A stretch of 64,000 nucleotides of DNA, taken from Chrysophaeum taylorii. Its lineage: Eukaryota; Sar; Pelagophyceae; Pelagomonadales; Pelagomonadaceae. The DNA lies in contig JAQMWT010000149.1 in assembly GCA_029834535.1 (NCBI GenBank), forward strand, positions 1 through 64,000. Direction: 5' to 3'. The translations under genes and the position numbers were made by a program. Shown here piece by piece: positions 11,159-19,900 of this stretch; positions within the stretch are counted from its first letter, which is position 1, and every line of letters starts with the position of its first letter. A model generated the notes under the pieces. It did no database searches and had not been told where the DNA came from. It saw only the letters and a program-made list of their open reading frames with translations.

Positions 11159-12526
11159 TCAACTTTCTTCGTGGGGGGGGGGATGCATGCCCGTCTTGGT
11201 GATGACGAAGGGCACGGTCGGGACATCACCCGTCTCGTCCGGTGAGGCGTTGATGTGGGAGAGGTAGCGGAGATTGCGGATGTTGTGGTTCGCGGGTCTC
11301 GTGAGCTTGAAGCGGAGCTTGGCGAGTTTTGCGAAGGTCGAGTTGTGGGAAGCTTGGACGGCGTTGGGCGATGCACCCGCGCCGAAGTCGGCGACAACCT
11401 GATTGATAAGGAAGCAGGCGCAGCTGGTGATGCTGACACAACGTTTGATCGCTTTCAGGAGGAGGACGATGTTTTGTCGGCGTTCGACGGTGTCGTTCGC
11501 GTCGCGCAGGACGTCAGCAACCGAGTCGACGACGACGAACGAGATGGGTCGTTGCGCGACGACCTTGGCGACTTGCCGGGTGAGAACGTCCACAAGTTTG
11601 TTGAGGTCCATAGCACTAGTGACGAGGATCCGACGCTTCGCCTCGCCCGCGCCGAGGCGGTCGTCAGCGACGTTCATCGCGCGCCGCGAGAGTCTGTGGG
11701 CTCCCCCGTTCGTTTCGACGAAGAGGACGTGGGTCTCGGGGTATCGCGCGAGGGCGAGAGCCCCCAAAGTCACGCCGAAGCAGGACTTGCCGCTGCTCGA
11801 GACCCCGTGGCATTCGGTGATCGTGCACCGATCGAGGCACGACGAGACGGCAGCGTCGATTCTCGCCTCGTCAGGCTCGTCGCGCGGGAACAGCATCGCC
11901 CTCGCGGGCGCTGAGCGGTCCGCTACGAGGGGCGGCGGCGGGTCTCGCGGCGACAAACGCTTGGGCTCGGGCGCGTCTCGGCGTCCCGACGACGCCTCGC
12001 GCTGCCGTTTCTTCTCCAGAGCGGCCTGCTTATTAGCTTCGACGCGTTTTTTCTGCTCGCTCGTCATCGTTCGGCGCTCTGATGCGGGCGGGCTCTTGGG
12101 AGGCCGTGGAGTCTCATCGATCATTTTCTCGCGCCCCGGGGGCGGGCTCGCATTGTTGTTGTCGGACTTTGGCGTCTCGCCGTCGATGACGTCTCGCCCG
12201 CTCGCCGCGACGACCTCCAGCCCCAGCGCGATGACGACCGCTTGGCCGGCGACGCGATTGACGAGATGATGCGTGATGCGCACGATCCCAAACTTGCACA
12301 CGACGCTCGCCACACCCCGCAACTTGGATGCGACGTTGCACGCACACCGATCCCGCGAGTCCCACAACTCAAATCGGTAGTTCTTCGAGGCGAGCTGCGT
12401 CACCTCGAGTACTTGGACGACCAGCTCTCCGTCGTACGTCTCCCCGCTCGACCGAATCTGCGCGATGGCTCCCGCCGCCAGCACGGTCTTCCCCACATCT
12501 TCGACGACGTCGTAGAACAGGGTCAT
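11159..12526 (-). CDS. RPA70N-like OB fold fused to a RecA/RAD51-type ATPase
   Basis: One 455-residue exon. Residues about 15-110 resemble the N-terminal OB domain of RPA70: L-A-A-G-A-I-A-Q-I, V-V-Q-V-L-E-V, a Y-R-F-E-L-W-D-S strand, then V-V-I-A-L-G-L-E-V-V. Residues 155-175 in the charged linker (S-E-Q-K-K-R-V-E-A-N-K-Q-A-A-L-E-K) look like the RPA32C-binding helix of SMARCAL1, TIPIN, XPA and UNG2. Residues 220-450 are a RecA core with Walker A G-V-S-S-S-G-K-S (241-248), Walker B F-V-V-V-D-S (about 330-335) and an L-I-N-Q-V-V segment, most like RAD51 paralogues (RAD51C/D, XRCC2/3). A role in homologous recombination at RPA-coated ssDNA is inferred. It is divergent from the gene at 12660. 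Confidence 0.75.
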   Translation of the reverse strand: MTLFYDVVEDVGKTVLAAGAIAQIRSSGETYDGELVVQVLEVTQLASKNYRFELWDSRDRCACNVASKLRGVASVVCKFGIVRITHHLVNRVAGQAVVIALGLEVVAASGRDVIDGETPKSDNNNASPPPGREKMIDETPRPPKSPPASERRTMTSEQKKRVEANKQAALEKKRQREASSGRRDAPEPKRLSPRDPPPPLVADRSAPARAMLFPRDEPDEARIDAAVSSCLDRCTITECHGVSSSGKSCFGVTLGALALARYPETHVLFVETNGGAHRLSRRAMNVADDRLGAGEAKRRILVTSAMDLNKLVDVLTRQVAKVVAQRPISFVVVDSVADVLRDANDTVERRQNIVLLLKAIKRCVSITSCACFLINQVVADFGAGASPNAVQASHNSTFAKLAKLRFKLTRPANHNIRNLRYLSHINASPDETGDVPTVPFVITKTGMHPPPHEES

Positions 12527-12659
12527 TCTTCTTCAGAGCCTAACGTTCGATACAGTCCTAAATAATAACCCTGCATAGGACTTAGCAACTCCCTAAACCC
12601 TTCCAGAAGAAGAAGAAGAAGAAGAAGAAATTCGACGGCCTTTTCGTAATTTGTTAACG
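12527..12659. promoter_or_regulatory. Short bidirectional upstream region
   Basis: 133 bp separate the divergent starts of the RPA70N-RecA gene and the acylphosphatase-like gene. It contains an (AGA)n run at 12605-12628. No core element identified. Confidence 0.4.
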
Positions 12660-13106
12660 ATGTGGCGGCGAGTGGTAGGCGTGATCGGGTTGGTGTCGGG
12701 CGTGGTGGACGACTCGGACTTCATTGGGTGGCGAATGGTGGACCGTTTCTCGGGGTTTCGATACGAAATCAGCGGCGAGATCCAGGATGTGGGCTTTCCG
12801 GAGGCGGCGCAGCGCAAAGCGGACGAGCTCGCGTGCTTCGGGTGGATCCAGGAGACGGAAAAATCGACGTTGGTGGGCGAAGCGCGTTGCGCCAAAACCG
12901 TCGGACCGAGGTTCAAGGAGTGGCTTCGTCGCGGGCCGGACCTCGCGCGCGTCGCCGACCTCGCCGTCTTCGACTATCCGGACACCAAGATCAAGCTCCA
13001 CTTCTCTCACTTCAAAATTCTGACGGCCGATCGCGTCACGTGCTTCCCCGATCCACCCCACCAGTGCGTCGTCGATGTCGATGACGGCCCCCGTTCCGAG
13101 CTTTAA
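12660..13106 (+). CDS. Acylphosphatase-fold protein, probably non-catalytic
   Basis: 148 residues from the ATG at 12660. After a poorly conserved N-terminus comes I-S-G-E-I-Q-D-V-G-F-P-E-A-A, which aligns with the acylphosphatase loop G-x-V-Q-G-V-x-F-R, then A-D-E-L-A-C-F-G-W-I-Q-E-T, G-E-A-R-C and F-K-E-W-L-R-R-G-P, all in family order. Two catalytic positions are changed: the phosphate-binding Arg of the F-R pair is Pro, and the Asn of the G-W-V-x-N strand is Glu. The protein therefore probably keeps the alpha/beta fold without acylphosphate hydrolysis. The roughly 45-residue C-terminal extension is not part of the standard domain. The hAT element lies 171 bp downstream. Confidence 0.6.
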   Translation: MWRRVVGVIGLVSGVVDDSDFIGWRMVDRFSGFRYEISGEIQDVGFPEAAQRKADELACFGWIQETEKSTLVGEARCAKTVGPRFKEWLRRGPDLARVADLAVFDYPDTKIKLHFSHFKILTADRVTCFPDPPHQCVVDVDDGPRSEL

Positions 13107-13277
13107 TATCCCTAACCCTGCAAACTGTCATCTGGCGGCTCGACTCGCACTATGGGCACCGTCCCCTGGAAGCGGCCTCCGACTCCGTCTTCGTGTTTTG
13201 TCCTCGCTCCCCCGCTCTGCTCTACGCTCAACCCCCTGATGGATCGATCTGCCGCACCGCGCCTGTCCTTAACCTTT

Positions 13278-16109
13278 CCGCGTTGGGAATTCACTGAGCT
13301 CACTTCACTAGGTTCACTGAATTTGGTTCACTTCACTTCACTTTACTTCACTTAACTTCACCGAAATTTTTCGTCCGAAGTCCAATGTTCACTTCACGTT
13401 CATTCACGTCGGCTGACGGCCTGACCCTGACCCTGTCTGATGAGCGAAGTCGAGCCGCCTACCTTTCCCCCTACCTGGAGGTGGAGGATAATGTTGATGA
13501 TGAGGAGGACTTTAAACGCGGAACAGAAGGAGGAAGTTCACAAGAACGAGCCGATTGCGACGTCGACGTTGTGACGTGGAACACACCCGGCAAAAGTGGA
13601 CGATCAACCAGGTCCAAGGTGTGGGACTGCGTGCGTCGACTGAAGGAAAATCATCCTGACCGCGTCAGTGGGAAGGCGACGCATGTGTGTATCCGGTGCT
13701 GGGAGCGCCTGAAGGTGACGAGAGACTTCAAGAAAGGCACACCAAGCCTCTTGCCCACTTCAAGGCTGCGCATCCGGAGGACGTCCTGGGACGTCAACAG
13801 CTCACCAAGAAACAGAAGACAGACCAAGAAAAGGAAGGCATTATGACGGTCGTGGGCGTTGTGGCAATCTCGAAGGGTAAATCGGATATTACGAGATACT
13901 TCATGGCCATGCCCAGCCAGGCAAAGCACTCTTCCCTGATGGCGTTCTCGGCTCGGCACTACGTGTACACGTCGCAGCGGATTTCCAGGCGCACCTTGGA
14001 CTGACGACGAATATCATCGCAACCTAATTGAGGCGTATTACCGCGGCGGTGGCGGGGAAGGCAAGCGCCCTCGTTCATGACTCGAAAGGCGCTCTTTGAA
14101 TGGGTGGACGCTGAATATCGTTGCTTTGTTCGAATCTTGAAGCACGTCGTTACGGAGTGTTATGAAGCGGCTTTCGGCAATCCATTCGCCCAGGTGGTGC
14201 ATGACGGCGGGACGCACAAGGATAAGTTCAAGTGACAGGCTATTGGCCTATCCTTCATCTGGCCCGATTGGAGTGGCGTTGAGACGGTGTGCGTGGGCCT
14301 CGTTCCAGCTGACGACGGAACCGGTTCCGGCACGTCTTCTCTGCTCCGTTCTGTGGTCGCGGAGCGTGCGGGAATCGATATCGATTTGGCGGCAGCAACC
14401 ATTGTTCAAGACCGGGCTGCACTTGGCGTCGCCGAAGAATTTTTTGTTGAGGTCGAAGCGTGTGGCATGCATGATATCTCAAAAATCTCGGCAGCGGCAT
14501 GTGGCGACTTGACACGATCCAGAGGCACGCAGGTGATCAATCCATTCCCAGCTGGCCAGGAGCTGCTGAACAGTGCCCACGATGGAGCCAAGTTCTTTTC
14601 TTACGGCACAAGTTTGAAGGATCTGCATGCGCTTTTGCCATTACAGCCGGGGAAATCGCAGAAGCTCAAGCTCGACCTCAATAAGGCGAGGTTCCGGGCG
14701 CGATACCAACTTATTCGTTCCTTGCTGCGTATGCGCCACGTGCTCAAACTGTACGCGGCTACCAACATTGGACTCCCCTGGACAATCAGTGATGAGCAAT
14801 GGGTGGCGTTGGCTGAATTCAAGGCGATTTTTGCTATAACGGGTGCGGCCGTTGTTTTCGTGCAACATGAATACTTATTCCCTGGGGCGTGCGCCGCATT
14901 GATCAAGCACAACATGATCGAGTCTCAGCGAGCCGGGACGCTAGAAGTAATTGATCTCCCGAACATAACTGCGAAATCCATGCCACGTAAGACTGTCGAT
15001 GTTGACGACCTCAGCGAGACCGGCAAAATCTGTTTTGAGCGGGCTATTATTCTCGAATGTGAGCGTCGGTTTTGCGGGAATAATGAAAACTACGTGCGTC
15101 ACTTCGACTACGAATTCAACAATCGCGAGCTGATTGCCTTCCTTTTTGACTTTCGGACTATCAACTGCCGGCACCTGTCGTCCAATCAGAGAGCTCAGGC
15201 CAGGAAGTTGCTTGCTCAAGGAAGAAAATATGTGATTTACGCACGGACTGCATTCCACCACGAAAAGGCAAAGACTTCCTCCGAGTCTGCGCCGCCCTTC
15301 GAGCCTGCGCCTGCCCGCAGTCTCTTGGCGGCACTCGACGCGTCCGACGCTTGGGACGACGACATTTGTGGCGACGTGCCTTCTTTTGCTATGCCTGAGA
15401 ACCAGATGCCCGATTTCAATGTGGAGTTTGAACAGGTCTTCACTCAATGGATCAGGCCGTCGAGATCGCTCGACTGGAAAGAGCATTATCCTGAACTCGA
15501 GAAGAAGGATGAAGTCGGCTTCAGCGATCTGGCTGCGCTCGACGTTGGAAAGCTGTATCGACCGCTCACCAAGGAGCAGTGTGGGTTCCTTCCGGACATG
15601 GCGAGAGCCTCTAAGGGTTCAATTGGTACACATGGCGCGTAGAGCTACTGTGAGCGCAGCCTGAGCATTGGAAATCTTTTCCTGACTGAGGGAAACACGT
15701 TGCTCGGCGCGGAGACGAGACGAACAAAGTTGCCCTACTGCGCATGAACAAGAATTTCATTGCGGCGACCCGGTTTAAGTACAGGGACCTCGGACACGAG
15801 ACCGAGTTTTTCAAAAACGCCGAACGCCGAGGAGTAAGAAACACTGAACCCCATCCACGGTAATTCCTCCTTCGCCCCGAAACTCGAAAGAATCTAAGAG
15901 CACCAGACCTAGGCAATAGCGCGCGGGGGGCACGGAACTGACGGGGCGCGACAGGGACCGGCGCTGGCGTTAAAAAAGTGGCGTTCACTTCACAAAGGTT
16001 CACGATGGCCACGTAGGGTGACGTGTTCATTTCAAATCACTTCACCAATATTGCGTGGCTGGTGTGAAAGTGGTTCACGTTCACTTGCTGAAGTGAATTC
16101 CCAACGCTG
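13278..16109 (+). mobile_element. hAT-type DNA transposon with intact ends and 8-bp TSD
   Basis: The ends are near-perfect terminal inverted repeats: C-C-GCGTTGGGAATTCACT on the left and the complement of CAGCGTTGGGAATTCACT on the right (one mismatch, at base 2). Both are flanked by the exact 8-bp duplication TAACCTTT (13270-13277 and 16110-16117). Subterminal regions are full of short TTCAC/GTGAA motifs in both orientations, as is common for transposase binding in hAT elements. Length is 2832 bp. The right end lies 54 bp before the methyltransferase start codon. Confidence 0.92.
13385..15770 (+). pseudogene. Degenerate hAT transposase
   Basis: Three parts of a hAT transposase can be read in different frames. 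The N-terminal part (13385-13846, continuing in another frame from 13687) has a BED-type zinc finger: H-V-C-I-R-C followed about 20 residues later by H-F-K-A-A-H. The central ORF 14287-15642 (451 residues) covers the catalytic core region, including N-P-F-P-A-G and a W-K-E-H-Y-P-E-L-E stretch near its end. Beyond its stop, at 15650-15770, the C-terminal dimerisation segment persists across frames (E-R-S-L-S-I-G-N-L-F, then L-L-R-M-N-K-N-F). Frameshifts and stops make it non-functional as written. The flanking TIRs and 8-bp TSD independently support hAT. Confidence 0.8.
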
Positions 16110-16163
16110 TAACCTTTGAGTTTACTACTCCAGCGTGTGCTTTTGCTTAGAAGAACCCGCTCT

Positions 16164-16865
16164 ATGCCCCTCGCGTCCGCGTCTGTGGTGGCCGCCGTCG
16201 CCGAGAAGGTCCAGCGGTCGACCGAGAAGCGCGTTTTCGTTGGCTGGCGGCGCGAGAAGGACACGGACTGCACGCGGTACGGGAGCTTCGAGTACCGGTG
16301 CGCGCCCTCGGGCAAGATCCTGAGGATCGACGAGTCGTATTCGTCGACGGGGACGCGGGTCTGGGACACGGCGGTCGCCATGTCGCGGCTCTTCGAGAAA
16401 CGGGGGGTGCGAGGCACCATTCTCGAGCTCGGGGCCGGCACGGGCCTGCTCGGCATGGCGCTCTCGGCGCGGGGCGCCGATCGAGTCGTCTTGACAGAGC
16501 TCGGCGCCGTCGTCCCGCACCTCGAGAAGACGGTCGAGCGCAACGCCCTCGGTAACGTCCGTGTCGCAGAACTCGACTGGACAGACGGGGATTTGGAGGA
16601 GTTCCGCGGCTTTGATCTCGTCGTCGCCTCCGACGTCCTCATCTGCGAGCAGTGGGCGGTCGCCCTCGCCCGGGTCTTAGTTGTGTTGCGCACCGAGACC
16701 TATGTTGGCACCGCCCGCGGCCGGGATGGCGTGGGCTACTTCCTTCGAGCAGTCGAGCCAGCGTTCGAGGTGTCCGCGCTCCCACCCGACGCGTTCCACC
16801 CCGATTTCGCGTGCCCCGATATCCTCGTCTTCCACCTCGCGCCTCGCAGCAGCAGCAGCACTTAA
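16164..16865 (+). CDS. Family-16 (METTL21-like) lysine methyltransferase
   Basis: About 233 residues from the ATG at 16164; the open frame extends a little upstream but only with non-ATG codons. The SAM-binding Rossmann fold is clear: S-S-T-G-T-R-V-W-D-T-A before motif I, motif I L-E-L-G-A-G-T-G-L-L-G, a post-I T-E-L, L-D-W-T-D, and motif IV V-V-A-S-D-V-L. This is the signature order of methyltransferase family 16 (METTL21A/D, METTL22, EEF2KMT, CaM-KMT), which methylate lysines on chaperones, VCP or elongation factors; the substrate cannot be read from the sequence. A hAT element ends 54 bp upstream, inside the probable promoter or 5' UTR. It converges with UTP20. Confidence 0.8.
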   Translation: MPLASASVVAAVAEKVQRSTEKRVFVGWRREKDTDCTRYGSFEYRCAPSGKILRIDESYSSTGTRVWDTAVAMSRLFEKRGVRGTILELGAGTGLLGMALSARGADRVVLTELGAVVPHLEKTVERNALGNVRVAELDWTDGDLEEFRGFDLVVASDVLICEQWAVALARVLVVLRTETYVGTARGRDGVGYFLRAVEPAFEVSALPPDAFHPDFACPDILVFHLAPRSSSST

Positions 16866-16891
16866 GGAAGGAAGGAAGGAAGGAAGGAAGG
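16865..16891 (+). repeat. (GGAA)n microsatellite
   Basis: Short run of about seven AAGG units starting at the stop codon of the methyltransferase gene, in the gap to the UTP20 3' end. Confidence 0.8.
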
Positions 16892-16946
16892 ACAGTCGGT
16901 TTGTCCCGCGGGATGGTGTCGCGTTTCCCACTTTGTAGTATAATAA

Positions 16947-19900
16947 TTACCCCGTGAGCTCGGCGAGCACGGAGGAATTTACGGTCCGCTTGTTGCGGCG
17001 GGTCTCGGCGGCGGCGGCGGCGGCGGCGTCAGCGGGTTCTATTTCCCGCCGGCGCTTCGCGTTATTAGTCGACGCCCGCTTCTCGCGGTTCCGGTCGATT
17101 TTCTTTCGCGCCGCCTCTGCGGGGTCGGCGACAGCCTCGATGGCGCGCTTGGAGCGCCGGTCGGCGCGCTTGCGATTGAGGGCGCCCGCCGCGGTCGTCA
17201 GCGCGGTCGCCATCCTCGCGGCGCCGACGACGTCCTCCAAGCGTCGCATGACGTCGTGCGCCAGCCCGGCAGCCTGACTTTCGTTCCCCTCTGCGGGCGG
17301 GCGGGCAGGCGGAAATCAAATTTCAAATTTACTCGCGCACGACGACGGACGGGAAGACGCACCGGTCTTCGACGGCGGCGCGTAGGGGAGTCGCTGGCGC
17401 GCGAGTTGGGCTCGGCCGTCTTCGTCTACGGCGCGATGCAGCGGCGCGACGACGAGCTCGAGGTGGCGGTCTACGACGCTCGGGCCGAGGTGTTGGTGCG
17501 CGGCGGCCGCGGCGAACCAGGCGAAGACGCATCGTCGGCGCAGCTCGCCACCTGCGAGGAGGCGGCGAAGTAAGTTTGGAAAGCAGCACGATAGTCGTCG
17601 TCTTACGGCGGCCGGCCATCGACGAGAGGCGGTCGAAGATCCACGCGCGGTCGTCCCGCGCGGCCGCGACGAAGAGCAAGTTCTTGGATGACTGGTGGGC
17701 GAGGCTCTGGTCGAAGTGGTCGTCGTTCGCGTCGAGGTGCGAAAGCGATGCCTTGGCGATGTTCGCGAGGGCGTCCTTTTCGTCGACGAGATATTCGTAC
17801 GACGACGCCGCGCGAGAAACGGCTCGAAGCGCGTCGGGCCGCCGGCGCGCAAAGTAGGCCCCGAAGAAGCGCGCGGCCTCGTGGCGCGCTCGCGCCTGCA
17901 GCGCGTCGGCGACGAGCGGCGCGAGGCGGACGCCCCTCGCGAGAGCTCGCTCGCCCGTCTCGGGCAGCGCCTCGAGGAATCGCGTCGCGGCCGAAAGCGT
18001 CGCCGATCGCGCGACGGGATCGTCGAGCGAACACCGCACGACGGCGGTTAGCTTGCGGAGCACCGATTCGACGAGGTCGAGGCGCGTCACGAGGTACCCC
18101 GGGTTGGCGCGGCACAGGGCCTCGACGCACCGCGCCCCGAGGAGACGAAGTCGTCGCGTCTTCTCGACGCTTCCGTTCTCCGACGAAGAAGAGAAGGCCG
18201 TTCCCGCGGCGGCTTCCTCGAGCCACGTCGAGGCGCGGTCGACGTAGACGCGAAAGGTATTTTCGGGAAGCCTGCGGAGGAGCGTCACGAGGGCGTCGGC
18301 GACCTTGCGAGCGCAGTCGCGGGCGTCTTCGTTGGCCGCGCGGAGCGCGAGCGCGGCGAAGAAGGGCTCGGCGTGGTCGTCGAGGAGCGCGACCGGCAAG
18401 ACGCGCAGCGCCGCCGCCAAAGCGTCGACGGCCGCCGACCGACCCTCCTCGTACTCGTAGTCCAGGCCCTCGACGAGCTGCGACAAATGGTGCCTGCGCC
18501 GCTTCTTTCCCAACGGATAGTTGACGAGGAAGGTCAGGAAGATCGTCGACGCTCGTCGGCGTTCGCTCCGATCGAGGCTCGTGACGCGCAGCTTCGAGAC
18601 GAGGTCCATGGAGTCGTAGATTTCGGACACGACTACCGGTCGCCGGACCAGCGCGAGGAGGAGCGAATAGGTCGCCGCGCGGTGCGAGAGGAAGGCGCCC
18701 TCTTCTTCGCGGGCCGACGCGAGCGCGACCTGCACCGACGACGCGACCGCCTTGAGCTGCCCGTCGCCGAGCGTCACGCCGTAAAACCCGTCTTCCTCCT
18801 CGTCGTCGTCTTTTTCTTCTTGTTGTTGCTGTTGACCTCCCGCGCGCTCGTGAGAGATGAGGGTGGCCAGCATTTTGAAGCTGGCCTGGGCGGCGTCGCC
18901 CGTCAGATACGTGCCCCGCTCGGCCGCGCGGCCGAGCGTCTCGAGCGCGATTTTTGCCAGGCGCTCAGCCCAGCGCTTGGCCGTCTCGAGGCGCCACGAG
19001 AGGAGCGCGCCGGCGATGTGGACGATCCCGAGTTGGAGTTCGTCGTCCCCCGACGCGCGCTTCTCGTAGACCTCTGCTAGGAGCCCCGGAAGCGTTTCGG
19101 CGGCCCGACGCGCCGGGTTCGACGGATCGCGCATCACAACCTTGTCGAATACGTCTCGGCGTTTCTTGATCGCCTGCCGCAGCAGACTCACGGCAACCTT
19201 GATCGCCTCGCGCCCGACGCCAGCCTCGTCGTCTTTGTCGCTGCCGTTGAAAAAAGCCTCGTCGCGCACGCGCCGTCGGCCCGTGAGCCTCGGCGCCTGC
19301 GCGCCGTCCAGCACGCGCACGTTCTCTAGCTCGACTTCCTTCTTGCGCCGCCAGGCCTCGGCGCCGTCGGTCGCCGCGCCTTCGTGCGACGGCATCCACT
19401 TGGTAAACGTGCCGGCGCGCTTCTTCTTCTTCTTCTTCTTCTTCGGCTGCTGCTGCTGCTGCTGCTGTCGGAGGTTCTCGGTATCGTCGTCGACGACGCG
19501 GAGCTCGCCATCGTCGTCTTCTTCCTCGTCGTCGTCGACCGGATTCTTCTTCTTCTCCTTCTTCGTGGCCAGGGCATCCGACATGACGGCGACCGCGTGG
19601 CGAAGGTAGTCGGCGGAAGACGCGGACTCGTTGGCCGCCAAGCCCGTCGCGACGCGCGCGAGGGCCGTTCGGCACCTCGTCGCCTCGGCGGCCTGAAGGT
19701 CGTCGGGTTCCGAGGCGCGCTGGCGAAGCGCCGCGAAGAGCGGATCCATAAGCCCCCGCGCGACCTCGTCTTCGTAGGGAAGCGCCCTCGCCGCGAGCTC
19801 GAGGCTCTCGTAAGTGCGAGTGACTATCTTCTTCGCCTCGGGTACGCCCGCGGCGCTTCCGGCCTTGTGGTCGCCCGACTCGTGCGTTTCTCTCGCCGTC

